Shown piece after piece: positions 16,318-25,579 of a stretch of 64,000 bases of DNA. The stretch comes from JASGIT01 sp047601665 (GTDB lineage: Bacteria; Pseudomonadota; Gammaproteobacteria; Burkholderiales; Burkholderiaceae_C), in assembly GCA_047601665.1 (NCBI GenBank), contig JASGIT010000001.1:1736001-1800000 (forward strand). Direction: 5' to 3'. Made by a program: the position numbers and the translations under genes. The notes under the pieces are model-generated. The model saw nothing but the letters and a program-made list of their open reading frames with translations, searched no databases and was not told the DNA's origin. The stretch's first letter is position 1; the number at the start of each line of letters is the position of its first letter.

Positions 16318-19230
16318 ATGACCCAAGACCCTTCACCCCCCGTGGCTGCGGCGGCCGGCGATCCAGGCCCTTTGCCCTGCACCACGAACCACCATTCGAT
16401 CATCTACGAGGCCCTGCCCAGCCCGGCCGGCCTCTCGCGCATGTCCGACGGCATGGTGCTCGACATGAACCCCGCCGGCGCCGCGATGCTGGGCCTGCCG
16501 CGCGAGCAGGTCGTGGGCCGCACCCTGCGCGAGCTGGGCATCTGGGGGCCGGGCGAGCGCGAGCTGATGGTCCAGGCGCTGCGCGACGGCAACGGCAGCG
16601 CCCAGGGCCTCCCGATCACGGTGGTGCAGGCCGGGCGGACTCTTGCGGGCGTCGTCTCGGTGCGCCAGATCGATCTGGACGGCCTGCCCTGCCTGGTCTT
16701 CGCCTTTCAGGACATGACGCACGAGCACTACGCGCGCAACGAGCTGAAAGTCGCCAACAGCCTGCTCAACGAAGCCAGCCGCATGGTGCAAATGGGCGTG
16801 TGGCAGGACATTCCCGGCACCGGCGTCATCCACTGGTCCGACGTGTGCCGCGAGCTGCACGGCCTGGCCCCCGATGCGCCCCTGCCCGCCGACTACGTGC
16901 AGACCTGCGTGGCGCCCGAGTGGCGCGACAGGCTCATCGAGCTGCGCGCGGGCAGCGTGCGCGATCAGGTTCCGTTTTCGCTGGACATGGAGATCATCCG
17001 GGTCGACGACGGCCGCCGCCGCTGGGTGCGCGCGCGCGGCGAGCCCGTGGTGCAGAACGGGCTGGTGTCGCACTGGCACGGCGTGATCATCGACATCGAC
17101 GATTCGTATCGCGCGTTCGAGCAGCTGCGCACCTCCGAAAAGCGCCTGGCCAAGCTGTTCGATTCGCTGCCCTTCCCGCTGGGCTACATCAGTGCCGAGG
17201 ACAGCCGCTACATCGACGTGAACCCGGCATGGGAGCAGGTCACCGGCTACACCCGCGCCGAGGCCCTGGGCCGCAACGCGGTGGAGCTGGGCCTGTACTC
17301 CCAAGAGACCTGCGAGCGCCTGCTGGCCGCCCTGCACGTCAACGGCGGGCTGCTGGGTGACGAGGCCGAGCTGATCACCCGCGGCGGCGAGCGACACACC
17401 GTGATACAGACCATGAGCCAGATCGAGGTGCGCGGCCAGGGCTGCTGGCTGTTTTCGCTGCACGACATCACCGACCGCAAACGCGCCGAGGAACAGGTGC
17501 GCGAACGCCAGGAACTGCTCTCGCTGTCGATCTCCGCCGCGTCGCTGGGCCTGTGGGACTGCCACCTCGAACCCAGCAAGCACTACATCACCGGCGACAC
17601 GCGCTGGCGCGACATGTTGGCGATGCCCGAAGGCGCCGTGAGCCTGGCCGACTGGGTTCAGCGCTGCACCGAGGAAGAGCGGGCTCCCATGCGCCAGGAA
17701 ATGCAGCGCCACCTGGGCAACCCCGGCTCGCCGTTCGACGTGACCATCCGCAGCCCCTTCGAGCAAGGCGGCACGCGCTGGATCCGCTGCCTGGGCAAGG
17801 TCGTCTCCTGGAGCGCAGCGGGCGAGCCCACGCGTATGCTGGGCCTGTCGATGGACGTGACCCGCCTGCGCGAGCAGGAGGCGCAGCTCGAACGCATGGC
17901 CCACTACGACCCGCTCACCGGCCTGCCCAACCGCGTGACGCTGGAGCAGCGCCTGCGCCAGGCCATGGCCCGGTGCGACAGCCTGGGCCAGCGGCTGGTG
18001 GTGGCCTATCTGGACCTGGACAACTTCAAGCCGGTCAACGACCGCTTCGGCCACGCGGCGGGCGACCGCCTGCTGGTGCAGTTGAGCGAGCGGCTCACGC
18101 GCTCGCTGCGCCAGGGCGACTGCGTGGCGCGGCTGGGCGGCGACGAATTCGTGATCCTGCTGCCCGGCCTCGACGGCGGCGCCCTGTGCGAAGAGCGGCT
18201 GAACGCCCTGCTGCACGACATCAGCCGCCCCTACGACCTGAACCGCGAGCACGCGCGCGCCACCGTCACCGCCAGCGTCGGCTACACCGTCTACCCCGAC
18301 GACCCGGCCGACGCCGACACCCTGCTGCGCCACGCCGACCAGGCCATGTACGCCGCCAAGCAGGCCGGGCGCAACCGGCTGCACGCCTTCAACGCCGCAC
18401 AGGAACAGGCGCGCGAGCAGCTCTACAGCCAGCGCGCGCGCCTGACCAGGGCCATCGATGCGGGCGAGCTGGCGCTGTACCTGCAACCCATCGTGGACAT
18501 GCACGACGGCCGCATCGCCGGTGCCGAGGCGCTGGTGCGCTGGCTGCACCCCGAGCGCGGCCTGCTCGCGCCGGGCGCGTTCCTGCACCTGCTCGAAGAC
18601 CACGCCGACATGCATCTGCGCTTCGGCACCTGGGTGGTCGATACGGCGCTGGGCCTGGCCGGCAGCCTCATGCAAAGCGGCCTGCACCTGCCTATCAGCG
18701 TCAACATCGCGCCCGAGCACCTGCACCAGCCCGGCTTCGCCCAGTGGATGCGCCAGCGCCTGGCGCTGCACCCCGGCGTGCCGCCCGCCCGGCTGTCGCT
18801 GGAGCTGACCGAAAGCGCGGCCCTCTACGACACCGAGCACGCCGCGCGCGAACTGGCCGAACTGCGCGGGCTGGGCATGGGCATCGCGTTCGACGACTTC
18901 GGCACCGGCTACTCGTCGCTGGCCTACCTGCGGCACCTGCCGCTCGACCAACTCAAGATCGACCGCAGCTTCGTCAACGGCATGGGCCAGGACACGAACG
19001 ACCGCGCCATCGTGCAGGGCGTGATCGGCCTGGCGCAATCGTTCGGCTGCGGCATCGTGGCCGAGGGCGTCGAGACCGCCGCCCAGGGCCGTATGCTGCT
19101 CGGCATGGGCTGCCGCCTGGGCCAGGGCTACGGCATCGCCCGTCCCATGCCCGCCGCCGACTTCCCCGCCTGGGCCGCCGCATGGCACATGCCTGGCGAA
19201 TGGCGGCCCGAGCCCGAACCCGCGCCCTGA
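16318..19230 (+). CDS. PAS-PAS-PAS-GGDEF-EAL cyclic-di-GMP signalling protein
   Basis: 970-aa cytoplasmic protein with no membrane segment. Several PAS/PAC sensor units occupy residues about 27-515. The GGDEF domain has an intact GGDEF motif at 607-611 and an RxxD inhibitory site (RQGD, 598-601) exactly five residues upstream. The EAL domain has EAL at 737-739 and the DDFGTGYS loop near 860. Both catalytic halves therefore look competent; which one dominates cannot be told. It probably tunes surface attachment and motility, for instance type IV pili. It ends 1 nt from the convergent purU stop. The 122-nt gap before it shows no gene. Confidence 0.93.
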   Translation: MTQDPSPPVAAAAGDPGPLPCTTNHHSIIYEALPSPAGLSRMSDGMVLDMNPAGAAMLGLPREQVVGRTLRELGIWGPGERELMVQALRDGNGSAQGLPITVVQAGRTLAGVVSVRQIDLDGLPCLVFAFQDMTHEHYARNELKVANSLLNEASRMVQMGVWQDIPGTGVIHWSDVCRELHGLAPDAPLPADYVQTCVAPEWRDRLIELRAGSVRDQVPFSLDMEIIRVDDGRRRWVRARGEPVVQNGLVSHWHGVIIDIDDSYRAFEQLRTSEKRLAKLFDSLPFPLGYISAEDSRYIDVNPAWEQVTGYTRAEALGRNAVELGLYSQETCERLLAALHVNGGLLGDEAELITRGGERHTVIQTMSQIEVRGQGCWLFSLHDITDRKRAEEQVRERQELLSLSISAASLGLWDCHLEPSKHYITGDTRWRDMLAMPEGAVSLADWVQRCTEEERAPMRQEMQRHLGNPGSPFDVTIRSPFEQGGTRWIRCLGKVVSWSAAGEPTRMLGLSMDVTRLREQEAQLERMAHYDPLTGLPNRVTLEQRLRQAMARCDSLGQRLVVAYLDLDNFKPVNDRFGHAAGDRLLVQLSERLTRSLRQGDCVARLGGDEFVILLPGLDGGALCEERLNALLHDISRPYDLNREHARATVTASVGYTVYPDDPADADTLLRHADQAMYAAKQAGRNRLHAFNAAQEQAREQLYSQRARLTRAIDAGELALYLQPIVDMHDGRIAGAEALVRWLHPERGLLAPGAFLHLLEDHADMHLRFGTWVVDTALGLAGSLMQSGLHLPISVNIAPEHLHQPGFAQWMRQRLALHPGVPPARLSLELTESAALYDTEHAARELAELRGLGMGIAFDDFGTGYSSLAYLRHLPLDQLKIDRSFVNGMGQDTNDRAIVQGVIGLAQSFGCGIVAEGVETAAQGRMLLGMGCRLGQGYGIARPMPAADFPAWAAAWHMPGEWRPEPEPAP

Positions 19231-19231
19231 A

Positions 19232-20098
19232 CTAGCGGAAGACGACGGTGCGGTGCCCGTTGAGCAGCACGCGGTGCTCGCTGTGCCACTTCACGGCGCG
19301 GGCCAGCACCTGGCTTTCGGTGTCGCGGCCCCGAGCCGTGAGGTCTTCCACCGTGTCGGTGTGGTCGGCGCGGGCCACGTCCTGTTCGATGATGGGTCCT
19401 TCGTCCAGGTCGGCGGTCACGTAGTGCGCGGTGGCGCCGATCAGCTTCACGCCCCGGTCGTGTGCCTGGTAGTAGGGCTTGGCGCCCTTGAAACTGGGCA
19501 GGAAGCTGTGGTGGATGTTGATGGCGCGGCCCGACAGCCGGGTGCACAGGTCGGTGGAGAGGATTTGCATGTAGCGCGCCAGCACCACCAGTTCCGCGCT
19601 TTCCGCCTCGATGATCTCCAGCTGCCGAGCTTCGGCCTGCGCCTTGGTGGCGGCGCTGACGGGGATGTGGTGGAAGGGCACGTTGTAGCTCGCCGCGAGC
19701 TGGTAGAAGTCGCGGTGGTTGCTGATGATGGCGCGGATGTCGATGGGCAGCAGGCCGCTCTTCCAGCGGAACAGCAGGTCGTTGAGGCAGTGGCCTTCCT
19801 TGCTGACGAGCAGCACGGTCTTCATGGGCTCGGCGGTGGCGTGCAGGCTCCAGCGCATCTGGTGCGGCTCGGCGAACGCGGCCAGCCGCTCCTTGAGGGT
19901 GGCGTGGCCGTGCGCGCCGCAGGCGAACTGCACGCGCATGAAGAACAGGCCGGTGCCGTGGTCGTTGTACTGCGCGGCTTCTTCGATGTTGCCGCCCTGC
20001 TCCAGCAAGAAGCCCGAAACGGCGTGCACCAGCCCCAGGCGGTCGGGGCAGGAGAGGGTGAGGATGTAGGTGGGAGTCGTGGCGATGTCAGCGGTCAT
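19232..20098 (-). CDS. purU: Formyltetrahydrofolate deformylase PurU
   Basis: Hydrolyses 10-formyl-tetrahydrofolate to tetrahydrofolate and formate, supplying formate for purine synthesis and balancing the folate pool. The protein is 288 aa. The N-terminal ACT domain (residues 10-85, LSCPDRLGLVHAVSGFLLEQ) is followed by a formyltransferase fold with the catalytic asparagine/histidine in INIHHSFLPSFKGAKPY and the aspartate in TADLDEGPIIEQ. The first 11 nt of the gene overlap the end of the upstream ChaN-like gene, so the two are translationally coupled. Confidence 0.95.
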   Translation of the reverse strand: MTADIATTPTYILTLSCPDRLGLVHAVSGFLLEQGGNIEEAAQYNDHGTGLFFMRVQFACGAHGHATLKERLAAFAEPHQMRWSLHATAEPMKTVLLVSKEGHCLNDLLFRWKSGLLPIDIRAIISNHRDFYQLAASYNVPFHHIPVSAATKAQAEARQLEIIEAESAELVVLARYMQILSTDLCTRLSGRAINIHHSFLPSFKGAKPYYQAHDRGVKLIGATAHYVTADLDEGPIIEQDVARADHTDTVEDLTARGRDTESQVLARAVKWHSEHRVLLNGHRTVVFR

Positions 20099-20891
20099 GG
20101 GGCTGGATTTTCTCAGGTGCGATGCGCTTCTTGAGCTCGGCGCAAGGGTCTTGCGGCGGCAGGGCGGGAGTGGGGTGAATCCAGTCTGCTTCTTTTTCGA
20201 TAGCTGCTAGCGCTTGTCCAGCCTGGGCTATGGCCACTTTTTGCTCTAAATCGGGCGGCAGCCATGTGGGCACGCCCAGGCTGCGCTGCACGTGGCCCAG
20301 GCCCGCCACCAGCACCACGGTCTTGCCGGGTTGCAGCGCCGCCTCGGCGGTGCGTGCCAGGCTGGCGTCGCGCGCGAGTTGGATGCGCGCCATGGGCGCG
20401 ATCTGCGTTTCGGGCAGCAGGCCGCAGTGGCCGGTGCGCAGGGCTTGGTACTGGCGCTGCAGCGCGGCGGAGGGCAGGTGGGTGTCGAAGGCGGTGTCCT
20501 GCATGGCTGCGCGCATCTGCGCACGCGGCAGGTTGCCGCCCAGCACTGGCACGCCCGCGCGCACGGCGGCCATGGCGACGGGGCCGTATTTCGCCCAGGG
20601 CCAGGCGGCGTCGTTCCAGGCCAGCGCGGCGCGGGCCTGGGCCTCGCTGGCATCGGCGGGCAGGCCGGCGGTGGAATGGCCTGCTTCGGCCATCTCCATG
20701 ACCACGGTGGCGAGCCGTCCGCGTTCGGCAAGCTGCTGCACGGTGTCGCGCTCCCATTGCTGGTGCTCGGGCGCGTCGTGCTGTTCGCCCAGCAGCAGCA
20801 CCTGGGTGGCGGGGGGAATGAAGGGGGTTGTGGAGGGAGTTGCGCAGCCCGTCAGGACGAGGGCCGCGCAAGCTGAGGCAAAGCGGCGCAT
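20088..20891 (-). CDS. ChaN-like haem-binding lipoprotein
   Basis: 267 aa with a lipoprotein signal (LVLTGCA, lipidated Cys16), so it is membrane anchored in the periplasm. LLGEQHDAPEHQQWE, VVMEMAE and the C-terminal VAGLGHVQRSLGVP motif match the ChaN/haem-binding uptake family (PF04187), whose Campylobacter member binds two haems. The segment KVAIAQAGQALAAIEKEAD near the C-terminus is encoded by a decayed palindromic repeat copy. It overlaps purU by 11 nt, an odd pairing with no obvious metabolic link. Haem binding is inferred from family membership. Confidence 0.82.
   Translation of the reverse strand: MRRFASACAALVLTGCATPSTTPFIPPATQVLLLGEQHDAPEHQQWERDTVQQLAERGRLATVVMEMAEAGHSTAGLPADASEAQARAALAWNDAAWPWAKYGPVAMAAVRAGVPVLGGNLPRAQMRAAMQDTAFDTHLPSAALQRQYQALRTGHCGLLPETQIAPMARIQLARDASLARTAEAALQPGKTVVLVAGLGHVQRSLGVPTWLPPDLEQKVAIAQAGQALAAIEKEADWIHPTPALPPQDPCAELKKRIAPEKIQPHDR
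20196..20248. repeat. Decayed palindromic repeat copy within the ChaN-like gene (R3)
   Basis: Contains gatagctgctagcgcttgtc and the AT-rich ends of the family, but the right arm has diverged to cctgggctatggcc. It is read on the minus strand in frame as part of the C-terminal region of the ChaN-like protein (…QALAAIEKEAD…). The same ALAAIK-type peptide recurs at the copy in the aminopeptidase gene. Confidence 0.55.
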
Positions 20892-20918
20892 GGCGCGATG
20901 CTACGCGCCGCCGGGGAG

Positions 20919-21200
20919 TCAGTGGACGACCACGGGGTTCTGCGCCAGCCCCGTGTAGCGGTCGAGCGTGTCTTCCACCTCTTCCTGCGTGGGCGTGTCG
21001 CGCTGCCAGGCGAGGATCTGCTGCTGGAACATCTCGGCCCAGGAGCCGTCGAGGTAGACCTCCTTGCCGCTGCGTTTGTCCACGATCTCGAAGCCGTGGC
21101 GCGCAAGCTGGGGCACGGGCGGGGTGGCCTGCTGGGGTTCTTCGGGGTCGGGCAGCATGTGCACCACCACGAAGGAGTCGGAGTCGTAGAGCATGTGCAT
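20919..21200 (-). CDS. DUF3567 family protein
   Basis: 93-aa cytoplasmic protein of a family confined mainly to Betaproteobacteria; function unknown. It starts MHMLYDSDSFVVVHML at ATG 21200, which has AGGGGGA 6 nt upstream; longer starts to 21272 lack a signal. Typical family features are FEIVDKRSGKEVYLDG and the ending NPVVVH. It sits alone between the ChaN-like gene and the DUF3108 gene, all on the same strand, with 28-81 nt gaps. Confidence 0.85.
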   Translation of the reverse strand: MHMLYDSDSFVVVHMLPDPEEPQQATPPVPQLARHGFEIVDKRSGKEVYLDGSWAEMFQQQILAWQRDTPTQEEVEDTLDRYTGLAQNPVVVH

Positions 21201-21281
21201 GGCGTTCCCCCTGTTCATGTTCGCTTTCATTGTCAGTCCATTATGAGATGGCGGCGGGCGCCATAAGTTCAAGGCGATGCT

Positions 21282-22418
21282 TCAAGGCGGGCCGTTGTCC
21301 GACAGGCGCAGATCGACGAAATCGCCGTTCGGCTGGGACAGGCGGATGCGCGCGGGCAGGTAGTGCAGCGCGGGCGCGAGCCAGATCGCGGCCTGCTGGT
21401 CGCTGCCGGGGCGCGGCAGGCGCTCCAGCTTGACGGCGGGCACGGCGCCCCCGGGCAGGTCCAGCGTTTCCGTCCCCTCGACGCGGAAGGTCCAGCGGTC
21501 TGGCGCGCGTGCGCTGAGGGTGGTCAGGGTGATTTCGGTGCCCTGCGGGTAGCCCTCCGGGTGTGCGGCGATCAGGGCCGACAGCTGGATGAACACGCTG
21601 AGCCGGTCCTGCGCGCCGGGCGCGATGGGCGCGGGCGGCGTGCCTGCGCTGAAGGTGGCCTGGCCCTGGGCGAAGTCGAACTGCGCGGACTGCTCGTTGC
21701 GCGCCTTGTCCACGAAGCGCTGGGGCAGCAGGCCGCGCGCGGTGATCTGGCCCACGCTGGACTGCGAGCGCGTGCCCAGGAGAAAGGCGCTGATCTCTTG
21801 CCGTGCCTCGTAGTGGCTGCCGTCGTGCCGCCATACCAGTTGCGCGTGTGCCGAGTAGTTGAAGCGCTTGATCTGGCCGTTCACGTCGAAGGACAGGCGC
21901 TGCGGCGGCGGAATCTGCACGGGCGGCGCGGCGCCGGACTGGGCCGTGCCGCCGCCGGGCGGGGTGATGTCCACGCCGGGGTCTTGCGGCGTGCTGGCGG
22001 GGGCTGCGGGGGCTGGCGCGGGCGCGGGTGCAGACGCAGGCGTTTCGGGCGCGGAGGCGGGGGGCGACGCGGGCTGGGCCGGAGGCTCGGGTGCCGTGGA
22101 CGGAGGAGCGGTGTCTGCCTTTGCCTTTGCCTCTGCCTCGGTAACGGCCACGGCGGCAGGCGGGGTGGGCTGGGTCTTTGGCGCGGGCGGGGGCGTTGGC
22201 TTGGGCCGGGGCTTGGGCGGGGCTTTTGGCTTCGGCGCAGCCACGGGCGGCGGCGGAGGTGGTGGAGGCGGCGCGGGCGCAATGCTGCGCGTGGTGAACA
22301 CCGGCCCCCCTGTCCGCGCGGTCGCCAGGCCCTGCCACATCTGCGGCAGCCCGCCCAGCGCCACCCAGTGCAGCGCCAGCACCAGCAGCGTCAACAGCAG
22401 CAGGGCACGTCGTGGCAT
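21282..22418 (-). CDS. DUF3108 protein with proline-rich periplasmic linker
   Basis: 378 aa. One N-terminal transmembrane helix (LLLLTLLVLALHWVALGGL) anchors the protein. Residues about 48-160 are an Ala/Pro/Lys-rich low-complexity linker (runs of prolines, then KPKAPPKPRPKPTPPP), like the periplasm-spanning region of TonB. The C-terminal 200 residues are a DUF3108 domain (RLSFDVNGQIKRFNYSAHAQL), predicted beta-rich and periplasmic. Function is unknown. It is divergent from the FAH-family gene with 38 nt between starts. Confidence 0.8.
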   Translation of the reverse strand: MPRRALLLLTLLVLALHWVALGGLPQMWQGLATARTGGPVFTTRSIAPAPPPPPPPPPVAAPKPKAPPKPRPKPTPPPAPKTQPTPPAAVAVTEAEAKAKADTAPPSTAPEPPAQPASPPASAPETPASAPAPAPAPAAPASTPQDPGVDITPPGGGTAQSGAAPPVQIPPPQRLSFDVNGQIKRFNYSAHAQLVWRHDGSHYEARQEISAFLLGTRSQSSVGQITARGLLPQRFVDKARNEQSAQFDFAQGQATFSAGTPPAPIAPGAQDRLSVFIQLSALIAAHPEGYPQGTEITLTTLSARAPDRWTFRVEGTETLDLPGGAVPAVKLERLPRPGSDQQAAIWLAPALHYLPARIRLSQPNGDFVDLRLSDNGPP

Positions 22419-22456
22419 GGGGGAGAATTCGGGGGAATATTCACGGAAACAGCGGC

Positions 22457-23452
22457 ATGAAACTCGCCACGTACAAAGACGGCTCGCGCGACGGGCAACT
22501 GGTCGTCGTCTCGCGCGACTTGGGTTCGGCCCATTATGCGACCGGCATCGCGGCCCGCCTGCAGCAGGTGCTGGACGACTGGAACTTCCTCAGCCCGCAG
22601 CTGCAGGACCTGTACGACCAGCTCAACGCGGGCCGCGCGCGTCACGCCTTCCCGTTCGACCCCAAGCAGTGCATGGCCCCGCTGCCGCGCGCCTACCAGT
22701 GGGCCGACGGCTCGGCCTACCTCAACCACGTGGAACTGGTGCGCAAGGCCCGCAACGCCGAAGTGCCCGCCAGCTTCTACACCGACCCGCTGATGTACCA
22801 GGGCGGCAGCGACGACTTCCTCGGCCCCTGCGACGACGTGGTCGTGCCCAGCGAGGCCATGGGCATCGACTTCGAGGCCGAAATCGCCGTCATCACTGGC
22901 GACGTGAAGATGGGCGCCACGCCCGAACAGGCGCTGGACGGCATCCGCCTCGTCATGCTGGCCAATGACGTGAGCCTGCGCAACCTGATCCCCGCCGAGC
23001 TCGCCAAGGGCTTCGGCTTCTTCCAGGCCAAGCCCGCCACCGCGTTCAGCCCCGTGGCCGCCACGCTGGACGAACTGGGCAGCGCGTGGGACGGGGGCCG
23101 CGTGCATCTTGCCCTGCACAGCACCTGGAATGGCCGCAAGGTCGGCATGTGCGACGCGGGGCCGGAAATGACTTTTCACTTTGGCCAGCTCATCGCCCAC
23201 CTCTGCAAGACGCGCAACGTGCGCGCGGGCTCCATCGTGGGCAGCGGCACCGTGAGCAACAAGGACTGGGCCAAGGGTTATTCGTGCATCGCGGAAAAGC
23301 GCTGCATCGAGACCATCCAGGACGGCCAGCCGGTCACGGAGTTCATGCAGTTCGGCGACACCATCCGCATCGAGATGAAGGGGCTGGATGGCGGCAGCCT
23401 GTTCGGGGCCATAGACCAGCAGATCGCGGCGCTGGGCGAGGTGCCAAAATGA
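22457..23452 (+). CDS. Fumarylacetoacetate hydrolase family protein
   Basis: 331 aa. The N-terminal lid domain (residues 1-85) precedes an FAH catalytic domain with the metal-binding acidic residues in GIDFEAEIAVITGDV and later acidic/lysine positions (KGFGFFQAKPATAFSP; GSGTVSNKDW). It resembles the FAH proteins of aromatic amino-acid degradation in Burkholderiales, which cleave a carbon-carbon bond next to a carbonyl (fumarylacetoacetate or an acylpyruvate). No other homogentisate-pathway gene is adjacent, so the substrate is left open. Confidence 0.85.
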   Translation: MKLATYKDGSRDGQLVVVSRDLGSAHYATGIAARLQQVLDDWNFLSPQLQDLYDQLNAGRARHAFPFDPKQCMAPLPRAYQWADGSAYLNHVELVRKARNAEVPASFYTDPLMYQGGSDDFLGPCDDVVVPSEAMGIDFEAEIAVITGDVKMGATPEQALDGIRLVMLANDVSLRNLIPAELAKGFGFFQAKPATAFSPVAATLDELGSAWDGGRVHLALHSTWNGRKVGMCDAGPEMTFHFGQLIAHLCKTRNVRAGSIVGSGTVSNKDWAKGYSCIAEKRCIETIQDGQPVTEFMQFGDTIRIEMKGLDGGSLFGAIDQQIAALGEVPK

Positions 23453-23491
23453 CAGGTTCCGCCCGCTGAGCAGCCCGATCGCCAAGCCTCC

Positions 23492-25546
23492 ATGTCCAAA
23501 GCCAAGAAGCCGCAAAAACCGAAGTTCTCCACCCCCTTCCTGCCTGGCGGGCTCGCCGCCCCTTCCGCCGCGGCCCTGCCGAACGACGCGCAGGCGTGCT
23601 ACACACTGGGCGACCAGTGGCTGCGGGCCAACCGGGCGGGCGATGCCCTGCGCGCCTACGACCGCGCCATCGCCCTGCGGCCCGACTACGTGGATGCCTA
23701 CCTGAGCCGCTGCAACGCGCTGCTGCGCCTGCAGCGCCCCGCCGAGGCCCTGGCCAACTGCGAGCGCACGCTGGCCTTGGCGCCCACGCTGGGCTTGGCC
23801 CACTTCAACCACGGTGTCGTCCTGGAGGGCCTGGGCCGCACCGAAGAAGCCCTGCAAAGCTACCGCCAGGCGGTGCAGTGCGAGCCTGGCGCGGCCCATG
23901 CGCACTTCAACCTGGGCTATCTGTATCTGTGCATGAACCGGTGTGCCGATGCCGTGGCCTGCATGAACCAGGTTCTGGCGCTGGAGCCCCAGAACGCCGA
24001 GGCGCTGGTGCAACGGGGGCAGGCGTACCTGGCGTTGAAGCAGGACGAGCAGGCGTTTGCCAGCTTCAACCAGGCCCTGCGGATCAAGCCCCAGCTGGCC
24101 GAGGCGCGGTGCCAGGTGGGCATTCTGCTCAAGAAGCACAAGCGCTATGAAGAGGCCTTGCAGCAATTGCAGGCGGCATGGGCCGTCAACCCCCAGCTGC
24201 CGGGGTTGCTGAGCGAGATGATGATCGTCATGACGTCCATGTGCGCATGGGACAGCATCGACGATGGCATGGCCCGCATCGCACAGGACGTCGCGCGGCA
24301 CCAGTCCGGTGCCAAAGCCCACAACGTGCTCGCGCTGCACGACGACCCTGCGCTCCAGTTGCAAGCCGCGCGCAATGGGATACCGGCCAGCCAACCCGCC
24401 CTGGGCCCTTGCGTCCCGCGCTCCGGAACCGGAAAAATCCGCGTGGGCTACTACTCCGCCGATTTTCACTACCATGCCACCACCTTCCTGATGGCGCAGC
24501 TGTTTGAACTGCACGACCGCGAGTGTTTCGAGTGGTTCGCCTTTTCTTTTGGCCCTGACCAGCAGGACGACATGCGCGCGCGGGTGCGCAATGCCTTCGA
24601 CCATTTTCTGGACGTGCGCGAGCGCAGTTCCCGGGAGATTGCCGAGCTCTCGCGCAGCATGGGCATCGACATCGCCGTTGACCTCAAAGGGTTCACCGAG
24701 GATGCGCGCTTCGACATTTTTGCCTACCGCTGCGCGCCGGTGCAGGTGAGCTGGCTGGGCTACCCCGGCACCACGGGGGCGGATTACATGGACTACGTGA
24801 TCGCTGACAAGGTCGTGCTGCCGACGCAGTTGCAGCAACACTTCAGCGAGAAGGCGGTCTACACGCCGCACAGCTACCAGTGCAATGACAGCCACCGCCG
24901 CATTGCCGACCGCGCCTTTACCCGGGCCGAGTTGGGCCTGCCCGAAGCGGGTTTCGTCTTCTGCTGCTTCAACAACAACCTCAAAATCCTGCCGCCCACT
25001 TTCGATGGCTGGATGCGCATCCTGCACGCCGTGCCCGGCAGCGTGCTGTGGTTGTTCCAGGACAACCCGTTCGTCGTCCCCAACCTGCGGCGCGAGGCCC
25101 AGGCGCGCGGCATTGCGCCCGAGCGGCTGGTGTTCGCGCCACGCATGGAACTGGCGGACCACCTGGCCCGCCATCGCCACGCCGACCTGTTCCTCGACAC
25201 CCTGCCCTGTAATGCCCACACCACCGCCAGCGATGCCTTGTGGGCTGGTTTGCCGGTGCTGACCTGCGCAGGCGCGGCCTTTGCGGGCCGGGTGGCGGCC
25301 AGCCTGCTGCACGCAGTGGGCCTGCCCGAACTGGTGACGGAAAACCAGGCCGATTACGAAGCGCTTGCCATCGCACTGGCGACGGACTCCACCCGTGTGC
25401 AAGCCCTGCGCGACAAGCTGCAGGCGCAGATTCCGACCGCGCCGCTGTTTGACACCCAGCGCTTCGCGCGCGACATCGAAGCCGCCTACACCGCCATACA
25501 CGCGCGCAGCCTGCAGGGGCTGCCGCCCGAGGTCATCCATGTGTGA
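23492..25546 (+). CDS. TPR protein with SPINDLY/OGT-type glycosyltransferase domain (copy 1)
   Basis: 684 aa, probably cytoplasmic. About six tetratricopeptide repeats (residues 33-250) precede a GT41-type catalytic region (about 310-680). Motifs shared with O-GlcNAc transferases are VGYYSADFHYHAT (the histidine near human OGT His498), SWLGYPGTTGADYMDY, CCFNNNLKI (lysine near OGT Lys842) and HTTASDALWAGLPVLT. The family transfers a sugar from a nucleotide-sugar donor to Ser/Thr or Asn of a protein. The acceptor is unknown; bacterial relatives modify flagellins, adhesins or elongation factors. It is followed by a tandem paralogue after 33 nt. Confidence 0.88.
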   Translation: MSKAKKPQKPKFSTPFLPGGLAAPSAAALPNDAQACYTLGDQWLRANRAGDALRAYDRAIALRPDYVDAYLSRCNALLRLQRPAEALANCERTLALAPTLGLAHFNHGVVLEGLGRTEEALQSYRQAVQCEPGAAHAHFNLGYLYLCMNRCADAVACMNQVLALEPQNAEALVQRGQAYLALKQDEQAFASFNQALRIKPQLAEARCQVGILLKKHKRYEEALQQLQAAWAVNPQLPGLLSEMMIVMTSMCAWDSIDDGMARIAQDVARHQSGAKAHNVLALHDDPALQLQAARNGIPASQPALGPCVPRSGTGKIRVGYYSADFHYHATTFLMAQLFELHDRECFEWFAFSFGPDQQDDMRARVRNAFDHFLDVRERSSREIAELSRSMGIDIAVDLKGFTEDARFDIFAYRCAPVQVSWLGYPGTTGADYMDYVIADKVVLPTQLQQHFSEKAVYTPHSYQCNDSHRRIADRAFTRAELGLPEAGFVFCCFNNNLKILPPTFDGWMRILHAVPGSVLWLFQDNPFVVPNLRREAQARGIAPERLVFAPRMELADHLARHRHADLFLDTLPCNAHTTASDALWAGLPVLTCAGAAFAGRVAASLLHAVGLPELVTENQADYEALAIALATDSTRVQALRDKLQAQIPTAPLFDTQRFARDIEAAYTAIHARSLQGLPPEVIHV

Positions 25547-25579
25547 GCATGGGCTTTTGGACACTGACCGAGAACACCC

